In this document: positions 25,901 through 32,076 of the stretch, in pieces
Layout of the letters: every line of letters begins with the position of its first letter
Position numbering within the stretch: the stretch's first letter is position 1
Assembly (NCBI GenBank): GCA_958423465.1
Contig: CATZRD010000008.1
Location: 1 to 64,000 of the forward strand
DNA from: an uncultured Oscillospiraceae bacterium
GTDB taxonomy: Bacteria; Bacillota; Clostridia; Oscillospirales; Oscillospiraceae
Length of the DNA: 64,000 bases
Direction: 5' to 3'
The notes under the pieces: generated by a model
Database searches by the model: none
Seen by the model: only the letters and a program-made list of their open reading frames with translations
Told to the model about the DNA's origin: nothing
Translations under genes and position numbers: made by a program

Positions 25901-28900
25901 CGCTCCGGTGCCGGTGACAACAGTGGGGCTGGCAACACCGTTCATGGCCGTAAGATTCTTGAGCTCCTTGTCGTTCCCGTCCACCAGCGCCCAGTCGCCG
26001 CCGTAGTAGCAGCCGCTGTGATACGCCAGATAGTTGCTGGGGGCGGCGCCCTTGGCGTAGGGGGAGCGGGACTCGCCGTCCCAGTAGAGGTTCCGTCTGC
26101 CGTTGCCCAGACCATCGCCGGGCGTGGTGACCCTGCCTCTGCCCGGGTCCACGTAGGTATGGGAATAGGATTGGTTGGCAGGCACGTTCTCGTTGTAGTC
26201 CCATAGGATGGCTGTGTATTGGTTCGGGTCAATGGTTTGCCCGGATACTTTGGATTTGGCCTCGGACCAGAAGTTCAGGTCAAAGGTGATATCCCCCACC
26301 GGCAGGGACAGGCCCTTCAGCCCCTTGGCGGCGCGGTTCGTTTTCGGGTTATTGTCCGTGTCGTTGTAGAGCTGGAGGGTGATGCCGTAGCAGGTGATGC
26401 GGCCATACCGGTAGTTCTGGTACACCGCCTTTACCTCTCCGGACAGCGCCTGCCCGTCCTCCGTAAACGCCGCCGGATCGGACTTGCCGTGGTTCTCCGG
26501 CAGGTTGGCCAGCCGCACCAGCTCCGTCCGGGCAGGCTCCGCCACGGCCCGGCCAGTGGAGAAGTCGAACCAGTTCTTATAGCTCATGTCGCCGTTCTTC
26601 TTGAGCTGGAGGTTGAAGTTCGTGCCCGCGGATACCGTGACCACATGATCGAAATTGCCCTTGCGCGCCTCCGCTTCCACGTCTACCACATTGCCGCTTT
26701 GGGGCTGGGCCGGCTGCATGGCGCCGTTCTCATGGTTCTCCGAGCCCAGGTTATTGACGTTGCCGTCCACCCAGAGCCGGAAAGCGGGCATGAACTGCTC
26801 CCCGTTGTCGGCGTTTCGCACCTCAATAGCCGCTAGTCTGGTCTGCGTTCCGGACAGAACGCTTTGGCCCTCTTCCGCGACTATCTTCGTGTATCCCACC
26901 AGCCGCTGCTTGGCGACGGCGCTGTGAGTGACCTTATAGCTGTCCGAGCCGGACTGGCTCCCGTTGAGCTGCGCATTGAGGAAGATCCGCTTCGCTTTGT
27001 CGGGGCTTGAAAAGCCGTACCGGTCCACTTTAACGCTGCCATCCGGATTTTCTTCCGGCTGGTAATACTTCCCGTCCTGATCCATGACCATGATCACGTT
27101 GTCCCGCTCATCCAGATACTCGATGCAGTAGCTGCTGTCGTCCCCATTCAGCCACGCCATCCCGCTGGTGTCGAACCGGGCGGCAGTGGCGGATTTGCGC
27201 AGGGTCATCTCAAAGTAAACGCGGACCTCCGTTGCCGTGATCTCTTTATTCCGCCCCTCGAAGGTAATGCCCATATTATAGGTGATGGTATCGTAAGAGC
27301 GCACCACCCGGTTGTGATCGCTTTTGTCATTGCCGGGAGCGTCGGTTCTGTCAAAGGGATCGGAGCCGTCCTTAATGTCCGATATCATCAGGCTTTTTAC
27401 ATAGCATGTGGCCACCTTCTTGCTGAGAAACACATAGGGGCACGGCTCGGTGACGTTGAAGGTAAAGCCATTGTAGCCGTCGGCGGCCAGCTCCACATCC
27501 GTTACCGCGTCGGAGATCTCGACCAGCATATTCCCACTGGGATCTGTTTTGCTGGAGAACACCCGCAGCTTCCGCTGCCCCTGCTCTCCTCCCAGCCGCG
27601 CTTCCTCTTTCAGGTATTCAAGATGGACAGAGGCGTTTTTCCCGTGGCCCATCTCCATCTCTGTGTCAAAGTTGTAAGAGCCGTCGCCGTTCACTTCGAC
27701 CCAGTGGATCTTATAGCACTGCACGCCGCCCTCATTGACCTCGCCTACGGCGTATTCAATGGCTTTCTCGGTCGGGTAAAAGGCCTCGCCCGGTTTCACC
27801 TCGCTGACGAAGGGATAGCAGTTTTCCTGTATCGCTGCATCCTCCGGCAGGGTGATGGTGACCTTGACGTTGGCCGTCTCCTCGTCTCCGGTGTCGTAGG
27901 CCACCCAGACCCTGTCGTTATTCTCGTTCACCTTCTTGCCCGGATAGACCCCCAGCTCCTCCAGCCCGGAGGGGGCGGCGCTGACGAAGGCGTAGACGCT
28001 GTCCGGGTTTTCCGTCGGAACGGCGAAGGCAAAGGACGTAAAGAAGCCATCTGCCTGTGTCTCGCTGCTGACAGCGCAGCTTTGCGGCTCGCCCGCGCCG
28101 TCCGCGCCCAGCGCGTACACAAAGATCTTCGCGCGATTGTCCGCCGCCAATTCACCGGGATCATATGTGACCGTGGCTGTTGTACCGGCGGCAAGGCCGC
28201 TGACGGTGTAATACCTGACAGCCTTCAGGGTATAGCTGTTGGCGAGCAGGTCCGCCGCCAGCCGGGCCTGAAGCTCCGCGCTGCCGAGCCAAGGCTCCGC
28301 AGCGGCCGTACCGCCGCCCTCCGTGGTGATCGCAAGGCCGTCCGTCTGCTTCTCCGGCAGCCCCTCCGTCAGCAGCCAGGCCAGGTCCTCCAGCCGCTGG
28401 GCGTCCGTGACCTTCTCCCGCTGGGCGTCAGTCAGGGCGTCATAGGCGGCCTGGGCTTCCTGGGCGGTCTGGATGAGCTGGGTCAGGTAGGCGTCCCTGG
28501 CCTCCTCGTCCCCGGCCTCCGCCAGCTCCGCCATCTTCCCTTCGATCTCCTCCCGGCCGGGCAGAGCGTCGAGAAGGGCGTTCACCCCGTCGATCTGGGC
28601 CCACTCCTCCTCCGTCAGGCCCTCTCTCAGGAAGCAATCTTCGCTGTGGGTGTGCTCCTCCAAGCCGCAGGTCAGCTCCCACACGCCATAGCACATGGGA
28701 CCGTGCCGGTGGCCCTCGGTCTCCTCCAACTGGCAGATCAGTCCGCCGGTTTCGTCATAGCAGCCCTCGCCGTGGGCGTGGCCGCCCTCCCCCTCCGGGA
28801 TCGTACAGGTCAGCTCCGGCTCCGCCTCCACGGTCTGGAAGCAGGCGTCGGTGTGCTGGTGGGCCAGGACCTCGATCTGCCCGCAGATCAGGCTCCCGGC

Positions 28901-29869
28901 TTCGCTGAAGCACTCCGCCGTGTGCGCATGGGGGACGATCTCCTCCCTGCCGCAGATGGGCTCCGCCGGGGCCTCTTCTGCGGGAAGCGGCCCCTGGGGA
29001 GCTTCCTCCGGGGCGGGCCCCGCCGCCGGGGCCTCGGCCTCCGTGGGCAGGGTGCAGGTCAGCACCTTGTTCTGGGCATAACACGCCTCCGTGTGCTGGT
29101 GGGCGGGGGTCTCCTCCTGCTGGCAGACCAGCTCCCGCCGCACCTCCCAGCAGGCGTCGCCGTGGGTATGTCCCTCGCTCTCCTCCTGGCCGCAGATCAG
29201 CGCGCCGGTTTCGTCCCGGCAGGCGTCGCCATGGACGTGGCCCTCGCTCTCGGGAAGCTCACAGAGCAGGACCTTCGTCTCCTGCCAGCACGCCTCGCTG
29301 TGGGCGTGGCCCTCTGTTTCGGGAAGCGTGCAGGTCAGCTCCCCCTGCTCCAGGGTATAGCAATCCTCCGTGTGGGTATGTACCGGCCCCGCGGGCTCGG
29401 GTTCAGGTTCAGGCTCGGGCATGGGCTCGGGCTCAGGCTCCGGCGCGGCGCGGCACGCCTCACTGTGGACGTGCTCCTCCACCTCCGGCAGAGGGCACCA
29501 GAGGACGCCCCCGGCGTCATAGCAGGCGCTGTCGTGGCGGTGGATCACAAAGTCCGCATAGCCGCACACATACTCGCCCTCCGGGCCCCGGCACGCCGCC
29601 GTGTGCCGGTGGATGCCCAGGGCCTCCGGCGTGCAGACCGGCAGGGTCTCTCCCTGTTGGGTGGCCTGGGTATAACAGGCCTCGGTATGGGTGTGCTCCT
29701 CCTGCCCACACTGGGCCTTCCTCTCCATGGTGATGGCGGGCAGAATCAGGGCGTAGACCGTGCAGAACACCACCGCGCAGGCCAGACCCGATACCGCGCG
29801 CAGCCACCATCTCTTCTGCCGGCGGCGCTTCGCGTACCCCTCCGCCGCTGTATACTTCTCAGAATTCAT
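22907..29869 (-). CDS. Giant LPxTG surface protein with 14 HxHxxxC repeats
   Basis: A 2320-residue protein. N-terminal basic stretch and hydrophobic export segment (residues about 20-48). Residues about 55-412 hold 14 units of the form H-x-H-x-x-x-C followed 8-15 residues later by a second Cys, interrupted by Glu/Pro runs. Residues about 415-490 form a helical segment. A long beta-rich stalk follows with no domain I can name until an SdrD B-like domain (about 2115-2230: V-V-W-Y-D-K-D-L-N-G-A-R-D-D-G-E), then LPMTG, a membrane helix and a basic tail. It is the largest cargo of the pilus operon and probably a tip adhesin. The paired His/Cys spacing suggests metal binding or a disulfide ladder; neither is established. 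Confidence 0.88.
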   Translation of the reverse strand: MNSEKYTAAEGYAKRRRQKRWWLRAVSGLACAVVFCTVYALILPAITMERKAQCGQEEHTHTEACYTQATQQGETLPVCTPEALGIHRHTAACRGPEGEYVCGYADFVIHRHDSACYDAGGVLWCPLPEVEEHVHSEACRAAPEPEPEPMPEPEPEPEPAGPVHTHTEDCYTLEQGELTCTLPETEGHAHSEACWQETKVLLCELPESEGHVHGDACRDETGALICGQEESEGHTHGDACWEVRRELVCQQEETPAHQHTEACYAQNKVLTCTLPTEAEAPAAGPAPEEAPQGPLPAEEAPAEPICGREEIVPHAHTAECFSEAGSLICGQIEVLAHQHTDACFQTVEAEPELTCTIPEGEGGHAHGEGCYDETGGLICQLEETEGHRHGPMCYGVWELTCGLEEHTHSEDCFLREGLTEEEWAQIDGVNALLDALPGREEIEGKMAELAEAGDEEARDAYLTQLIQTAQEAQAAYDALTDAQREKVTDAQRLEDLAWLLTEGLPEKQTDGLAITTEGGGTAAAEPWLGSAELQARLAADLLANSYTLKAVRYYTVSGLAAGTTATVTYDPGELAADNRAKIFVYALGADGAGEPQSCAVSSETQADGFFTSFAFAVPTENPDSVYAFVSAAPSGLEELGVYPGKKVNENNDRVWVAYDTGDEETANVKVTITLPEDAAIQENCYPFVSEVKPGEAFYPTEKAIEYAVGEVNEGGVQCYKIHWVEVNGDGSYNFDTEMEMGHGKNASVHLEYLKEEARLGGEQGQRKLRVFSSKTDPSGNMLVEISDAVTDVELAADGYNGFTFNVTEPCPYVFLSKKVATCYVKSLMISDIKDGSDPFDRTDAPGNDKSDHNRVVRSYDTITYNMGITFEGRNKEITATEVRVYFEMTLRKSATAARFDTSGMAWLNGDDSSYCIEYLDERDNVIMVMDQDGKYYQPEENPDGSVKVDRYGFSSPDKAKRIFLNAQLNGSQSGSDSYKVTHSAVAKQRLVGYTKIVAEEGQSVLSGTQTRLAAIEVRNADNGEQFMPAFRLWVDGNVNNLGSENHENGAMQPAQPQSGNVVDVEAEARKGNFDHVVTVSAGTNFNLQLKKNGDMSYKNWFDFSTGRAVAEPARTELVRLANLPENHGKSDPAAFTEDGQALSGEVKAVYQNYRYGRITCYGITLQLYNDTDNNPKTNRAAKGLKGLSLPVGDITFDLNFWSEAKSKVSGQTIDPNQYTAILWDYNENVPANQSYSHTYVDPGRGRVTTPGDGLGNGRRNLYWDGESRSPYAKGAAPSNYLAYHSGCYYGGDWALVDGNDKELKNLTAMNGVASPTVVTGTGADATYHFKVSDYDFDFDDRHFPTQDAGNSGNVTEYGTYARCFSAGCVQVLSVFPMVQEVSEAEIFLNTEVSNLRLTTRAGQVLAPADGGDGISHEVNKGDNTARDQIVLYAPGNLTKGSSFNGKFNGRVPNSTSEGFLGTEYWSTAYDCSAFAGDDIWIISYGMMNPGSDYRMRSMNLLQLFDSRALSVRDDPTLQGNFDPAVDKEGVPTFLYAADPGYPQGYDTNTPGVLTYMNGVREEDLVYTSTKPDENGYIKVSGEEMKCVGVLMELRGCDLLGGKYQYMRIPVKVNGSDESLVGKTVATVNTVRVWSYDLEDISWANGVWDKRTGKNTLDGYQKPEGGYDNDRYSGELANGHVPPNYVKTEYNDGLQVTGTHAGGTLAGNSLLILSYKAHINMTVDNKQNISRPTYIQDEGQTMVDYRLNNIKTELSDPTGQTSAPTTGLTIKAVLDEERESGSKRISVFRGSYYMYTSVNAGQGGEKVPISDDPLAPTELTFTDADSKPHTIRVYAEVEGLDEEAVTFRISGAPVGIQLPDIVFQARFAEVSALKNNDRIRAGVYISGQGDNRAYDHAKGNTDNITVHVALNGGTNLTKAVNTKVIELNGKIVYTVSYKNSGSQAIPTMYLYDLLPAVGDIRATRFDGDLTLSKVAADAKDGESTVYCSTTGYQELYQTVRVFGGTWSEEQQNAENMNADKVDQMLASGKNNDDEPLFTKLTTNSCDDPDRLKGVTGLYVVVKNLGPGETFTLTLTMETKDNEAGNLYGNLANSWLPGAGTVPIASNQVQTRVIERSISGVVWYDKDLNGARDDGEALLSGVTVTLLKKEKGQYAPCTQDVTGAAISSSVTTRADGAYSFGQLAAGEYIVAFSGNVLESYTGPTAYRQARVASSIDSDGVLAKELKISGFDPSVYAYAIRYSVGEGAVTMKPLAEITGNRQWEDHLDLGLVITGPELPMTGGSGTAGYVLGGIVLMAGAALGLARRRKYIKSCQSKEERNNG

Positions 29870-29887
29870 GCAGTCTCACCAGCCTTC

Positions 29888-30472
29888 CTATTCCACCGGC
29901 CCGAACCCGCTCAGGGGCCAGACCCTGAAGATGATCTTTCCCACGATCTGCTCATCCGCCACGCAGCCCACGGCGGTGTTCCGGGAGTCCACCGAGGTGG
30001 ACCGGTGATCCCCCATGACAAAGAACCGGTTATCGGGGACCTGATAGGGCAGATCGATATTGCAGTCCCCCAGGGCTTTCTCCGTCAGGTAGGGCTCGTC
30101 AAGAGGGACCTTGTTCACAGATACGTTCCCGCTGGCGTCGATGTCCACCCAGTCCCCGGGGCCGCAGATCACCCGCTTGACCAGAATCTTATTATTATAG
30201 TAGAACGCCACGATGTCCCCCGGCGCGAACTCTCCGGTCTTGACGGAAAAGATGATCTCCCCGTCCCGGAGGGTAGGGGTCATGGAACTGCCGTAGATCT
30301 GGAGCACCGGCAGCCACAGAGTGGCCACCAGCACGGCGATGGCGGCCACCACCACCAGAGTATAGACGGTGCTGCGCAGGACGGAGCGGTACCGCCTGCG
30401 GTATTTGACCCGTTTCAGCTCCGCCTCCAGCTGCTCCACGGAGGGCTTTTCTGTTACGCCGCGGTTTTTCAT
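29888..30472 (-). CDS. Signal peptidase I
   Basis: A 194-residue protein; ATG 30472 overlaps the upstream stop (ATGA). One membrane segment (residues about 35-55), then the S26 boxes: G-S-S-M-T-P-T-L with nucleophile Ser, G-D-I-V-A-F-Y-Y with I-L-V-K-R-V-I giving the general-base Lys, and V-M-G-D-H-R-S-T-S-V-D-S-R. The Ser/Lys type separates it from archaeal-type SipW. A dedicated signal peptidase inside a pilus cluster is common in Gram-positives, where it helps process or assemble pilins. Confidence 0.93.
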   Translation of the reverse strand: MKNRGVTEKPSVEQLEAELKRVKYRRRYRSVLRSTVYTLVVVAAIAVLVATLWLPVLQIYGSSMTPTLRDGEIIFSVKTGEFAPGDIVAFYYNNKILVKRVICGPGDWVDIDASGNVSVNKVPLDEPYLTEKALGDCNIDLPYQVPDNRFFVMGDHRSTSVDSRNTAVGCVADEQIVGKIIFRVWPLSGFGPVE

Positions 30473-30729
30473 GGCTGGCTGTCCTCCGTCAGGCGGCGCA
30501 CATTCTCCAGGTACTGGTCCGCAGCCGCCTGAGCCGCCTCGAATACCCTGTTGATCCGCAGGGCCGCCTCCGCGATGCTCCCGGCCTCCGTCAGGGCGAT
30601 CTGCCGGTCCGACAGGGCGGTGAGGGCCTTTTTCAGCTTCTCCCGCAGGACCTCGTTTTCCCGCCGCTCGTTCAGCAGCAGCTCCAGCAGCTCCGTCCGG
30701 CTCATTTTTCTCAGTTCCCGCTCGGTCAT
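30469..30729 (-). CDS. Small coiled-coil protein, first gene of pilus operon
   Basis: An 86-residue, highly charged helical protein without signal peptide (M-S-R-T-E-L-L-E-L-L-L, then E-N-E-V-L-R-E-K-L-K-K). Its ATG at 30729 follows GGGAG by seven bases and its stop overlaps the signal-peptidase start. Similar small proteins precede pilus signal peptidases in other Clostridia, but I know of no function. It is the first gene downstream of the invertible segment. Confidence 0.75.
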   Translation of the reverse strand: MTERELRKMSRTELLELLLNERRENEVLREKLKKALTALSDRQIALTEAGSIAEAALRINRVFEAAQAAADQYLENVRRLTEDSQP

Positions 30730-30759
30730 ATGTCACTCCCGTCCCCGCCGCGGGAATAC

Positions 30760-30780
30760 ACATAGTTTCTACTATGTTGC
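30760..30780 (+). repeat. Left inverted repeat of invertible promoter segment
   Basis: A 21-bp sequence, perfect reverse complement of 31038-31058. Internally it is two short arms (ACATAG, CTATGT) around the six-base asymmetric centre TTTCTA, the layout of a tyrosine-recombinase core site. No T-run lies outside it, so it would not terminate transcription entering the pilus operon. Confidence 0.8.
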
Positions 30781-31037
30781 GCATACCATGCAGCGTACAG
30801 CCCAAAGCCCCGGCAAACCGGGCTCCTGGGCGCGCGAAAACACACCCTCAGCCAAATTTTCAAGAAAACCGACTCCGAGGGTGATTTCGTGCTGCCCATC
30901 TGCTGGGAGAGGCTGCGGCGCAGCTTGATTTTTTCCCGCGTGGAGAGGATTCTTCCAGAATTCTACTTGCGCTTTTAGGCTGCTTATGGTAAAATGTCAC
31001 ACGATAATTTGCAGGTTTGCATTGTGTACGCCGTGGT
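30781..31037. mobile_element. Putative 257-bp invertible DNA segment (phase switch), OFF orientation
   Basis: Bounded by the perfect 21-bp inverted repeats, with further weaker inverted similarity just inside them (ACCA and GCGTACA on both sides). It has no credible ORF. The one good promoter (30967-30995) points right, away from the pilus operon, and I see no credible promoter on the minus strand. Inversion would turn this promoter onto the operon, placing its start roughly 90-110 bp before the first ATG at 30729. The adjacent tyrosine recombinase is the obvious catalyst. Confidence 0.7.
30967..30995 (+). promoter_or_regulatory. Promoter inside the invertible segment
   Basis: TTGCGC (30967-30972), 17-bp spacer, TAAAAT (30990-30995). 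In the present orientation its transcript begins about 31002 and meets the terminator at 31038-31066. Confidence 0.65.
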
Positions 31038-31058
31038 GCAACATAGTAGAAACTATGT
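31038..31058 (+). repeat. Right inverted repeat of invertible promoter segment
   Basis: Perfect reverse complement of 30760-30780; the central six bases are TAGAAA, the inverse of TTTCTA on the left. Opposite central orientation predicts inversion rather than deletion when the sites recombine. Confidence 0.8.
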
Positions 31059-31066
31059 TGTTTTTT
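31039..31066 (+). terminator. Intrinsic terminator built on the right inverted repeat
   Basis: CAACATAGT pairs with ACTATGTTG around AGAA, followed immediately by six T residues (31061-31066) outside the repeat. It should stop the transcript of the inward promoter in the OFF state. The left repeat lacks a matching T-run. Confidence 0.6.
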
Positions 31067-31074
31067 ATTGCCCG

Positions 31075-31914
31075 CTATATGACCAGCCCCAGGCGCTCGA
31101 TCTTCCGGCGGTGCTCGGCGCCGGTGGACATGAGATAGATCCGCGTGGTGTCGATGCTGCTGTGGCCCAGGATGTCCGCCAGCCTGGCGATGTCCTTCTC
31201 CAGCCCGTAGAACGTCCGGGCGAAGAGCTTGCGCAGGTTGTGGGGAAAGACCTTGCCGGGCCGCACCCCGGCCTCCTCGCAGAGCTTCTTCATCTGCCGC
31301 CAGATATGGCTACGGTCCAGGGGCTTCCCCCGGCGGGTGAGGAAGATGGCCCCGGAGCTGAGGCCGCGGCTCCGGGCGTAGTCCAGCAGCAGCCGCTGGA
31401 GCTTCTTCGGCAGCAGGATGGTCCGGATCTTGGCCTTGCAGTTCACCGTTACCTCACCCCGCCGGGCGGCTTCCACGGTGAAATACCGCAGCTCCGACAC
31501 CCGGATGCCCGTGCCGCAGATGGTCTCCATGACCAGGCGGAGCCGGGGCTTTTTCCTCGCCGCCTCCAGCAGCCGCAGGTACTCGGCCTTGGTCAGCTCC
31601 TTTTCCTCGGCGCAGTAGATCTGCCGCTGCTGGCGAAGGGCCTTCACCCGGCAGTCCCCCCGGCCCAGAAACTCCAGCAGGCTGTTGACGCTGCCCACCA
31701 TGGAGTTCACGGACCGCAGGGCGTAGCCCCGCTCTACCAGGCGGCGCTTATAGGCCATCACCAGCTCCTTGGTCAGGGCCGCCTCCCCGGCAAAGGCGAA
31801 AAACGCGCGGACATCCCGGAGATATTTCTCCACGGTGGCCGCGCTTTTTTCTTCCGCTATGAGCTTCTGGCGGTACGCCGCGATGGTCTCGGCGGTCATG
31901 AGCTTCCCTTTCAT
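31075..31914 (-). CDS. Tyrosine recombinase (XerC/D-like), probable invertase of the pilus switch
   Basis: A 279-residue protein; ATG 31914 is chosen since GGGAGGAA lies seven bases upstream. Residues about 5-95 are a SAM-like core-binding domain; residues 105-279 the catalytic domain. All six catalytic positions are present: Arg138 in G-T-G-I-R-V-S-E-L, Lys162, His225 and Arg228 in P-H-N-L-R-K-L-F-A-R, His251 in L-G-H-S-S-I-D-T-T, and Tyr260. Its small size and lack of an arm-binding domain match Xer/FimB-like invertases rather than phage integrases. Its stop is 16 bp from the right inverted repeat. Unlike the other integrases in this window it is intact. Role in inversion is inferred from position. 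Confidence 0.9.
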   Translation of the reverse strand: MKGKLMTAETIAAYRQKLIAEEKSAATVEKYLRDVRAFFAFAGEAALTKELVMAYKRRLVERGYALRSVNSMVGSVNSLLEFLGRGDCRVKALRQQRQIYCAEEKELTKAEYLRLLEAARKKPRLRLVMETICGTGIRVSELRYFTVEAARRGEVTVNCKAKIRTILLPKKLQRLLLDYARSRGLSSGAIFLTRRGKPLDRSHIWRQMKKLCEEAGVRPGKVFPHNLRKLFARTFYGLEKDIARLADILGHSSIDTTRIYLMSTGAEHRRKIERLGLVI

Positions 31915-31931
31915 GGCAGTTCCTCCCTTGA

Positions 31932-31961
31932 AAAATTGGGTGTTCTCTATTGTACCCAATT
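31932..31961 (-). promoter_or_regulatory. Recombinase promoter box overlapping an inverted repeat
   Basis: On the minus strand AATTGGGT ... ACCCAATT forms an 8-bp inverted repeat, and TACAAT (31954-31949) lies in the left arm/loop as a possible -10. No clear -35 is seen. Autoregulation at this palindrome is possible; the arm followed by TTTTT could alternatively form a weak terminator. Confidence 0.35.
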
Positions 31962-31982
31962 TCCCGCGGCTTTGCATAGTGG

Positions 31983-32034
31983 GAAAAAGTAAGAGCCTGC
32001 CGCCCGCAATTTGCAGGCGGCAGACTCTTTTTTT
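31983..32034. terminator. Terminator downstream of the rhamnosidase operon (bidirectional)
   Basis: AGAGCCTGCCGCC (31992-32004) pairs with GGCGGCAGACTCT (32016-32028), with one mismatch. T-runs follow on both strands (seven T on plus, five T on minus). Confidence 0.75.
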
Positions 32035-32076
32035 GTATAGCTGTGCTGATTTTGAGTGGGGCGCTCTCCCTTCCCC

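Noticed and set aside
28640..29700. Regularly spaced repeats resembling a CRISPR array at DNA level
   Set aside because: Periodicity comes from coding HxHxxxC units of variable length; DNA repeats are not identical and no cas gene is near. No CRISPR array was seen in the window.
27314..30532. 1072-codon plus-strand open frame
   Set aside because: Shadow of the giant surface-protein and signal-peptidase genes.
30760..31058. The two inverted hairpins as mere paired terminators
   Set aside because: Only the right copy has a T-run; 21-bp perfect identity, opposite centres and an adjacent intact recombinase fit recombination sites better.
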